A stretch of DNA of 5,350 bases from Pseudomonadota bacterium (GTDB lineage: Bacteria; Pseudomonadota; Alphaproteobacteria; Rhizobiales; Rhizobiaceae). This document shows positions 1-4,826 of this stretch, piece by piece (positions within the stretch are counted from its first letter, which is position 1; the number at the start of each line of letters is the position of its first letter). A program made the translations under genes and the position numbers. Location of the stretch: the NCBI GenBank assembly GCA_023451915.1, contig JAEXXS010000484.1, positions 1 to 5,350 of the forward strand, in the 5' to 3' direction. Below the pieces are notes generated by a model, which was not told the origin of the DNA, did no database searches, and was given only the letters and a program-made list of their open reading frames with translations.

Positions 1-494
1 GCCGGAACGTGGCTGATGCAATAGACCGACAGCATGATGCCCCATTGCTGTTCGCTGATGCGTTCGAGAAAGCGCGACGTATCGCCGGAAAGGGCGGTCA
101 GCACCGGCATGGCGAGGAAGCAATAGACCGGGATGAAGATCGAATAGAGCCCATACCATTCGATCCAGATTAGATAATATTGCACCGGAATGACCAGCAG
201 GAACATGCCGAGCAGGATGCGGTGATCGCTGCGGCGGGTCTGGGTCAGCGTCACATATTCGCGCAGCGACGCGAAGGATACGAGCGCGAACAGAACGATC
301 ACGCCGCCTTTGCCGAACAGGAAGGCGATGCACATGGCCGCCACCATGATCCACCATGCCTTGATGCGGGCATTGAGGTTGACCAGCGTGGATGAAAGCG
401 GCTTCGGCGCGCGCCAGGACAGAACTGCGGCGACGAGGCTTGCTGTTCCCAAAACGCCCATAAGGCCGATGAATAATTGGGTTGTTTCGCTCAT
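1..494 (-). CDS. ynbB: CDP-diacylglycerol synthase (CdsA family, YnbB-like), 5' part only; C-terminus outside window
   Basis: Predicted phosphatidate cytidylyltransferase: converts phosphatidate plus CTP to CDP-diacylglycerol in the inner membrane. The first 164 residues are visible. They are strongly hydrophobic, with an N-terminal membrane segment (about 6-26), a basic stretch containing N-A-R-I-K-A-W-W (41-48), then several helices (about 49-74, 93-110, 115-135) and a conserved-looking S-L-R-E-Y (76-80). This arrangement resembles CdsA proteins and, from memory, E. coli YnbB, which also has an R-x-W-W element followed by a K/R-E-Y. The CdsA signature lies in the C-terminal half, off the left edge, so the assignment rests on the N-terminal half plus context. 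The ATG (494-492) overlaps the acyltransferase stop as ATGA, behind a weak GGGAA about six bases upstream. Last gene of the visible operon. The housekeeping cdsA is normally elsewhere, so this is probably a second, pathway-specific copy (inference). Confidence 0.82.
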   Translation of the reverse strand, partial: MSETTQLFIGLMGVLGTASLVAAVLSWRAPKPLSSTLVNLNARIKAWWIMVAAMCIAFLFGKGGVIVLFALVSFASLREYVTLTQTRRSDHRILLGMFLLVIPVQYYLIWIEWYGLYSIFIPVYCFLAMPVLTALSGDTSRFLERISEQQWGIMLSVYCISHVP

Positions 495-1144
495 GGGCGG
501 TTCCCGTTTCTGGGCTGAATATCGAGAAGTTGCTGGCGGGCGCGCGTCAGAAATTCCTTGCGGTCTTCGCCGTCGCCAAGTTGCACCGGCGCACCGAAAA
601 CGACGCGGCAGAGCAGCGGCACCGGCAGGGCGGCGCCCTTCGGCAGCACGCGCGACATGTTTTCGATCCAGCAGGGGACGAGTTCGACATCGGGCCGCGC
701 CAGCGCGAGATTGTAGAGACCGGAGCGAAAACGCAGCAGCGGTTCGTCCGTCATGTTGCGCGTGCCTTCCGGGAAGATGATCAGCGAATGCCCATCGGCT
801 AGTGCGGTCAACATCACTTCCATCGGGTCTTGCGTGCGCTCCACCCAGTTTCGTTCAACCAGAACCGTGCGCAGCAGCACTTCGGCCATGAATTGCCGCA
901 CGCGATTGGCGCGCCAATAGTCCGCCCCCGCCACGGCGCGGGTGCGCGCCCGTTCTTCCTGATTGAGACAGGAGGCGAGCAGGATGAAATCGCCATGGCT
1001 GGTGTGGTTGGCATAATAGATGCGCTGGTTGCGCGATGGCCCCGTGCCGCTCCAGATCGGGCGCACGCCGGTGATGCCGCGTGACAGGATGGCCAGCAAC
1101 GAGCCGAACAATGATTGCACCTGATGACGAACAAGGTCGCGCAT
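491..1144 (-). CDS. Lysophospholipid acyltransferase (PlsC / 1-acylglycerol-3-phosphate O-acyltransferase family)
   Basis: Predicted acyltransferase of 217 residues that places a fatty acyl chain on a lysophospholipid, most simply lysophosphatidate to phosphatidate, on the cytoplasmic face of the inner membrane. The family's block I is clear as N-H-T-S-H-G-D (46-52), giving H47-x4-D52, the catalytic pair. Block III is F-P-E-G-T-R (124-129), which binds the acceptor phosphate. V-P-C-W-I (146-150) fits block IV. A weakly hydrophobic N-terminus (about 11-27) could anchor it. Length is in the usual range for short PlsC-type enzymes. The frame stays open upstream to 1342, but ATG 1144 is chosen: it follows the preceding stop by one base and has GGAG (1155-1152) seven bases ahead, while the longer N-terminus would lie wholly antiframe inside the neighbour. 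It sits directly before the CDP-diacylglycerol synthase, so its product could feed that enzyme. From memory, E. coli ynbABCD has no such gene, so it is an addition here. Donor (acyl-CoA or acyl-ACP) and acceptor cannot be read from sequence. Confidence 0.9.
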   Translation of the reverse strand: MRDLVRHQVQSLFGSLLAILSRGITGVRPIWSGTGPSRNQRIYYANHTSHGDFILLASCLNQEERARTRAVAGADYWRANRVRQFMAEVLLRTVLVERNWVERTQDPMEVMLTALADGHSLIIFPEGTRNMTDEPLLRFRSGLYNLALARPDVELVPCWIENMSRVLPKGAALPVPLLCRVVFGAPVQLGDGEDRKEFLTRARQQLLDIQPRNGNRP

Positions 1145-1145
1145 G

Positions 1146-1571
1146 TCAAAACTCCGCGCCCGGCGGCAAAAGCGTAAGCAGGCTGAAGAGGACGATAGCC
1201 AGTCCGAGAAAAAGATGGAGACGGCGGGCAACCCGGCGCGATCCTGCAATACGGTCGGAGAGCGGGCGCAGGGCCGGTTGTTTTGCCCGCAGCCCCATCC
1301 GTTCCAGAATGGAATCGACTTCCGCAAGCACTGCCTTTTCATCGTCGCCAGCGGCGATCATCCGAAACAGGGCGGCGTCAAACAGAAGATGCGCGGCAAT
1401 GCCCAGCGCAAGCAGGGCGCTTGCCAGTAGCGCCGGCCAGATCAGCCAGAAGGCAAGGTCGTGCTGCGCGCGCAGGAATGGCGCGACACCGATCAGAACA
1501 ATCGCGATGCCAAGCCCGATAAAGCCGTGGATGCGCAGGGTTTTGGCGCTATGTGCGGCTGGAGAGGTCAT
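1146..1571 (-). CDS. Small membrane protein of unknown function
   Basis: I do not recognise a family. The product is 141 residues. Two hydrophobic helices are visible near the N-terminus (about 15-33 and 39-63), followed by a charged soluble stretch (about 70-115) with an acidic helix (D76 to E90, including V-L-A-E-V-D-S-I-L-E) and a basic patch near R107-R117 (S-R-R-V-A-R-R), then a third hydrophobic helix (about 118-136). This predicts a three-span inner-membrane protein with a soluble loop of about 50 residues; there are no Cys residues or obvious catalytic motif. It is likely real because its ATG overlaps the phosphatase stop as ATGA, GAGGTG lies just upstream, and its stop is one base from the acyltransferase start. 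Being between the phosphatase and acyltransferase suggests an accessory, scaffolding or substrate-handling role in the same pathway (inference). It has no counterpart that I know of in the E. coli ynb operon. Confidence 0.8.
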   Translation of the reverse strand: MTSPAAHSAKTLRIHGFIGLGIAIVLIGVAPFLRAQHDLAFWLIWPALLASALLALGIAAHLLFDAALFRMIAAGDDEKAVLAEVDSILERMGLRAKQPALRPLSDRIAGSRRVARRLHLFLGLAIVLFSLLTLLPPGAEF

Positions 1572-2881
1572 TCCCGCACCTCATATGCGTGCAGGCGGAG
1601 TGGCCAGCCCTTGGCGCGAATGAGGTTTTCGGCCTCACGGGCGCTGGTCGCATGTCCTGATCGCACCAGCCAGTCGACAGCGATTGTAGCGCTTCGCTGG
1701 AAACCAAGCGCGCAGCAGATCAGGACAGGGCCTTCATGACGGGCGGCTTCGACAGCATCAGCTGCGAGCTGAACCCTTTCCGGCGAGAGCGGCAGCAGAT
1801 CCATGGAGCTAAAGCACTTCCAGTGTTCCACACCGCGTGGCGCGACCAGTTCGGCGGCGAGATCGATGACGGTTATGAAAGGGCGGGCTTCATTTTTTGA
1901 GGGGAAACGACCGAGAAACACGGTGTCGGTGAGGGCGATATAAGGCGGCAGTTTCCGCGTCCAGAAACGGATATTGAGGCGTGCAAACAGCCGATAGGGC
2001 GCGAGCAGCCAGCGGCTTGCGAGGCTGACAGTGCCGTCTGTCCGTTTCTGGAAAACATCGGGACCAGCACCGAAATAGCCTGCCGCCACGATGGCGAGTG
2101 CAAGGGCTGGCCAGAACCAGAAAATCGCATAGCCCGTCAGGCTCAGGCCATGGACGCCAAGCGCCAGCAACAAAAGCGCGCCCGCCAGATAATAGCTGCC
2201 GAGACGCCGCGCTTTTGCATTGTCGGTCAGATGAAATCCGGCAAGCGGCGAGGGGCCGGTGCGCGGAAAAAGCCAGAGCACGAAAAAGCCGAGCAATGCC
2301 CCTGCGGGAATATCGACCGCATGGTGCTGATAGGTTGTCAGCACCGACAGGCCGATCAGCAGGCACCAGATATGCCAGACGATGCGGACGCTGCTGCTCA
2401 TGATACGGCGCATCTGGTCCCAGATGACGATCAACAGCGCGATATGCAGCGAAGGTGCCTGATTGAACGGCTTGTCGAAACCGCCCAGCACATCGAACAT
2501 GAAGCCCGGCAGACCGGAGGTCTCGGGCTTTACAAAAGTCGCGGTCAGCGGAAAGGCGATGAAACAGAGGACGGCGATAATCTGCGCCGTCAGATAGCGC
2601 TTTGCCAGACGGTCCACCTGTTCGGGGCTTTCATTGACGAAAAGCGCAATGGCGTAGAACAGGTTGACCGACCAATAGGGCACGATGCTCCAGGCAATGA
2701 AGGGGACATGGCTTTCCCAGCCAAACGCCAGATTGGGGATGTCGCCGCGCAGCGAAGCAAGCCAGTTGGCGGTGCCATAGGTCAGGTAGAAAAAGGGGCC
2801 GAGAAACAACAGCCATAGAATAGCGCGCCGGATGACCAGCCGCCGCGATGAACCGTCGATTCCCCCCAATGCTGCTGTCAC
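1568..2881 (-). CDS. ynbD: Membrane phosphatase: PAP2-family domain fused to dual-specificity (Cys-X5-Arg) phosphatase domain (YnbD-like)
   Basis: Predicted inner-membrane lipid phosphatase of 437 residues. The N-terminal part (about 15-210) is PAP2-like with several membrane spans. It holds P-S-L-H (143-146) in place of the usual PSGH, and T-Y-Q-H-H-A-V-D (183-190), giving the His-x3-Asp pair H186/D190 of the third motif. Further hydrophobic helices follow (about 229-247 and 252-270). The soluble C-terminal part (about 311-437) carries the protein-tyrosine-phosphatase loop C390-A-L-G-F-Q-R396-S, with Cys389 where most family members have His. D361, 29 residues earlier, could be the general acid. 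The same two-domain order is known for E. coli YnbD. Family logic suggests removal of phosphate from a lipid headgroup or polar lipid precursor, comparable to PTPMT1-type phosphatidylglycerophosphate phosphatase (inference). GTG 2881 is the preferred start: it forms a GTGA overlap with the upstream stop and has GGAGAG (2895-2890) eight bases ahead. An in-frame start at 2932 would add 17 His/Arg-rich residues inside the neighbour. Confidence 0.88.
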   Translation of the reverse strand: MTAALGGIDGSSRRLVIRRAILWLLFLGPFFYLTYGTANWLASLRGDIPNLAFGWESHVPFIAWSIVPYWSVNLFYAIALFVNESPEQVDRLAKRYLTAQIIAVLCFIAFPLTATFVKPETSGLPGFMFDVLGGFDKPFNQAPSLHIALLIVIWDQMRRIMSSSVRIVWHIWCLLIGLSVLTTYQHHAVDIPAGALLGFFVLWLFPRTGPSPLAGFHLTDNAKARRLGSYYLAGALLLLALGVHGLSLTGYAIFWFWPALALAIVAAGYFGAGPDVFQKRTDGTVSLASRWLLAPYRLFARLNIRFWTRKLPPYIALTDTVFLGRFPSKNEARPFITVIDLAAELVAPRGVEHWKCFSSMDLLPLSPERVQLAADAVEAARHEGPVLICCALGFQRSATIAVDWLVRSGHATSAREAENLIRAKGWPLRLHAYEVRE

Positions 2882-4677
2882 GCTTCCGGCTCTCCGATGC
2901 GCTCGGCGATGGAAACGGTGAAAATGCCCCATTGGTCAACGCGCTGTTCCAGCTTGCGATAACCGGCCTTTTCCACCAGCTGATCCATTTCGCCCTGTGT
3001 GCGGCGGCGCATGATCCACGCCTCGCCGCCCCGATGCGAGGTCAGCGCGCGGGCAATCATTTCAAGCTGCGGATGCCATGGCTGGTTGGTGTAAATCAGC
3101 AGGGAGCCGGGCTTCTGCGCACGCGCCAGTCCCGATAGCGAGCGATTAATCAGCGCATTGTCGGCAAAAAGCTCATAGAGGCCCGACACGATTGCCAGAT
3201 TGGGCCGTGGCTCAATGGCGGCGAGGCTCTCCGCATCGAAGGCGTCGCCTTCTTCCATATGCGCAATGGCTTCCAGTCCGCGATCGGCAATCAGCTTGCG
3301 CCCGGCAACCACATTGATCGGCGAATAATCGCGCAGATGAATGCTGTCGGGCATGATGCCCGAACGCGCCACTGCATCGATGACATAGCGACCATGACCG
3401 CAGGCAATATCGAGAATATTGGTGGGGCGGCCTTCGCTTTTGAGGCGAGCCAGCGCCTTGCCGATCAGCTCTTCCAGATGCACCTTACGCTGGCGGATGC
3501 CGCGCCAGCCAATAGCGTCGAGGAACTGCCGGTCGATCAGTTTACCGCCGGGACCGAACCCGCGTGTTTCGTTTTCATAGACGTAATCAAGCGTGGAACC
3601 GGAATCGAAACCCGTGCGCCGCCCCACTTTCAGCCCTTCGGAGAAAAGCGCGCCGAAGGCGATGAAGGCGCGGGTTGAGGCCCAATATAGCCCGCGCGGC
3701 GACAGCGGCGGCAAGGGGCTGGAAAGCCGGTCGGCTTCGTCACGCGTATAGCCTGCAATATGTGCTTCGGTCAGGTCGGCGCGCTGCGGCTCTTCGGCAA
3801 AGCGCTGGTCGATGAAGGTCCTGATCTTGTCGATCGCCTGTTTGCGGTCCTTCTCGCCCAGCGTATCGTGATAGAAACCTTTCAACACATGCCGTTCCTT
3901 GATGCGGCTGCCGAGATTTTCGAAAAAGCGGTGCTGGGGTGTCGGGCGCACCACGAAATCGCTGCCGGAAATCAGAAGCTGCGTCGGCACAGTGATGGCG
4001 CGGGCATCGTCCACCACGCGCTTCGCCGCTTCATAAAGTTGCAGCAGAATATGCGAGGCGATGGGCCGGGTGATCAGCGGATCGGTGCGATAGGATTCGA
4101 TCCGCTCAGGATCGTGGGTCAAAAACTGCGGCTTGACGTAGGAATTGACGTAGAACGTGCCCTTCAATTTCTGCCACAGCGCAATGCCTTCCTTGGCGAA
4201 AGGCACATAGAGCTTGATGTCGAAGGCAGGCGAGGCCAGAACCAGCGCACGAATATTCGGCGCATAGTCATGCACCCATGCAGCGGCCAGAACCGCGCCC
4301 ACGCTTTGCGCGATGATGGCGACATCTTCCATGGCCGCACCGGTTTCTTCGCGTATGTGCGCCACAAAACTGTCGAGATCGCGGATCGATGCGCCGAAGG
4401 ATGGCGAGAAGCCGCGCTCGCCGGGAGATTTTCCATGGCCGCGTGCATCCCAGGCATAGAAGGCGAAATCATCGAGGTCCAGTTCATCGACCAGATGCGC
4501 AACGCGCCCGCTATGTTCATGGCCGCGATGCAGCAGGACGATCACGCCTTTCGGGCGGGCCGTGGCGGCGGGCCAGACATGGTAGAACAGCGACGTACCG
4601 TCATGGGTTGTAAACCGGGCTTCGGTTGCTTCGCGATGCGCCGTCTTCTGCGTCGGCATTTCAGCATGCTGGCTCAT
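2878..4677 (-). CDS. ynbC: Bifunctional alpha/beta-hydrolase (monoacylglycerol-lipase-like) / class I SAM-dependent methyltransferase fusion (YnbC-like)
   Basis: Predicted two-domain enzyme of 599 residues with no signal peptide, so cytoplasmic or membrane-peripheral. The N-terminal hydrolase (about 20-295) resembles serine aminopeptidase S33 / monoglyceride lipases: H50-R-G-H-E-H-S-G-R oxyanion region, W-D-A-R-G-H-G-x-S (76-84), nucleophile elbow A-Q-S-V-G with S125, acid D240 in S-G-S-D, and H270 in G-F-Y-H-D. The elbow has Ala where Gly is typical. After a linker, the methyltransferase (about 360-595) shows SAM motif I as D-I-A-C-G-H-G-R-Y (423-431), an acidic residue D450 in L-R-D-Y-S-P, and G-D-A-F-D (477-481). 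The same fusion is found in E. coli YnbC. Likely it hydrolyses an acyl ester and methylates a lipid or headgroup; the substrates are unknown. ATG 4677 is chosen because GGGGAGA (4690-4684) lies six bases upstream; an upstream in-frame TTG at 4692 falls within that site. First gene of the minus-strand operon. Confidence 0.9.
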   Translation of the reverse strand: MSQHAEMPTQKTAHREATEARFTTHDGTSLFYHVWPAATARPKGVIVLLHRGHEHSGRVAHLVDELDLDDFAFYAWDARGHGKSPGERGFSPSFGASIRDLDSFVAHIREETGAAMEDVAIIAQSVGAVLAAAWVHDYAPNIRALVLASPAFDIKLYVPFAKEGIALWQKLKGTFYVNSYVKPQFLTHDPERIESYRTDPLITRPIASHILLQLYEAAKRVVDDARAITVPTQLLISGSDFVVRPTPQHRFFENLGSRIKERHVLKGFYHDTLGEKDRKQAIDKIRTFIDQRFAEEPQRADLTEAHIAGYTRDEADRLSSPLPPLSPRGLYWASTRAFIAFGALFSEGLKVGRRTGFDSGSTLDYVYENETRGFGPGGKLIDRQFLDAIGWRGIRQRKVHLEELIGKALARLKSEGRPTNILDIACGHGRYVIDAVARSGIMPDSIHLRDYSPINVVAGRKLIADRGLEAIAHMEEGDAFDAESLAAIEPRPNLAIVSGLYELFADNALINRSLSGLARAQKPGSLLIYTNQPWHPQLEMIARALTSHRGGEAWIMRRRTQGEMDQLVEKAGYRKLEQRVDQWGIFTVSIAERIGEPEA

Positions 4678-4690
4678 CCGGTTTCTCCCC

Positions 4691-4702
4691 AATTGCCCAA
4701 TT
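4691..4702. repeat. Short inverted repeat AATTG-CC-CAATT
   Basis: A 5-base inverted repeat with a 2-base centre sits immediately upstream of the hydrolase ribosome binding site. CCCAATT occurs three times nearby (4688-4694, 4696-4702, 4726-4732), and CAATTA is repeated ten bases apart at 4718 and 4728. In A+T-rich spacer such short matches can arise by chance, so a role as a second binding site is only a possibility. Confidence 0.3.
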
Positions 4703-4712
4703 TAAGCTGCCC

Positions 4713-4744
4713 GCACTCAATTAATCCCAATTAGTATTGAGTGC
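4713..4744. promoter_or_regulatory. Inverted repeat GCACTCAAT-N14-ATTGAGTGC, candidate operator
   Basis: Two perfect 9-base arms (4713-4721 and 4736-4744) are separated by 14 bases, so their centres are 23 bases apart, about two helical turns. That suits binding by a dimeric regulator. It is too widely spaced and lacks the G+C-rich stem and T-tract of an intrinsic terminator. It lies about 36 bases from the hydrolase start and 83 bases from the phosphatidyltransferase start. The cognate regulator is not encoded in the window. Confidence 0.55.
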
Positions 4745-4791
4745 AGTAGAATGTTTGAATAAACGAGCCAATGCGAACCGCAAATAGCTGT

Positions 4792-4807
4792 TTGTCCGAT
4801 ATTGTCC
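4792..4807 (+). repeat. Direct repeat TTGTCC-N4-TTGTCC upstream of the phosphatidyltransferase gene
   Basis: Two TTGTCC copies start ten bases apart (4792 and 4802), one helical turn, and end 19 bases before the ATG. This spacing is typical of tandem sites for response-regulator-like activators or repressors, but the position is close to the ribosome binding site, so it would fit a repressor or a leader element better than a -35 activator site. Chance is not excluded. Confidence 0.3.
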
Positions 4808-4826
4808 ATTTCCCAAGAGATTCTCG

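Larger units (their letters stand above)
4678..4826. promoter_or_regulatory. Divergent intergenic control region
   Basis: This 149-base gap separates the two divergent starts and is clearly richer in A+T than the flanking genes. It must hold promoters for both directions. A weak minus-strand candidate is TTCAAA (4759-4754) and TACTAA (4736-4731) with a 17-base spacer. On the plus strand TTGAGT (4737-4742) could be a -35 element, but no good -10 follows. Both guesses overlap the inverted repeat at 4713-4744, so a protein bound there could control both operons. The promoter elements are weak matches and are inference only. Confidence 0.6.

Noticed and set aside
310..802. Overlapping plus-strand frames opposite the acyltransferase and CdsA junction
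   Set aside because: Arg-rich translations without domains, opposite two well-supported genes.
1145..1342. N-terminal extension of the acyltransferase up to 1342
   Set aside because: The 66 added residues are Cys/Arg/Ser-rich and lie inside the small membrane gene; ATG 1144 has a good ribosome binding site and the expected spacing.
1081..1623. Plus-strand open frame (180 codons) across the small membrane protein gene
   Set aside because: Arg/Ala/Ser-rich shadow; the minus strand has coherent membrane helices and coupled start and stop codons.
2150..2818. Plus-strand open frame (222 codons) antisense to the PAP2 domain
   Set aside because: Charged, low-complexity composition with no motif, opposite a membrane protein with clear PAP2 motifs.
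2882..2932. N-terminal extension of the PAP2-DSP protein from 2932
   Set aside because: Adds only a His/Arg-rich stretch that is the out-of-frame reading of the upstream gene; GTG 2881 gives the same 4-base overlap style as the other junctions.
4702..4724. Possible CtrA site from two TTAA elements in the spacer
   Set aside because: The elements are 15 bases apart, not the 7 required by the TTAA-N7-TTAA consensus.
3760..4734. Long plus-strand open frame (324 codons) antisense to the hydrolase half of the fusion gene
   Set aside because: No recognisable domain; it mirrors the codon pattern of the opposite strand, where triad and oxyanion motifs are intact. Long antisense frames are common in G+C-rich DNA.
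4713..4744. Inverted repeat read as an intrinsic terminator
   Set aside because: 14-base loop, A+T-rich stem, no T-tract, and it lies between two divergent gene starts where no transcript should end.
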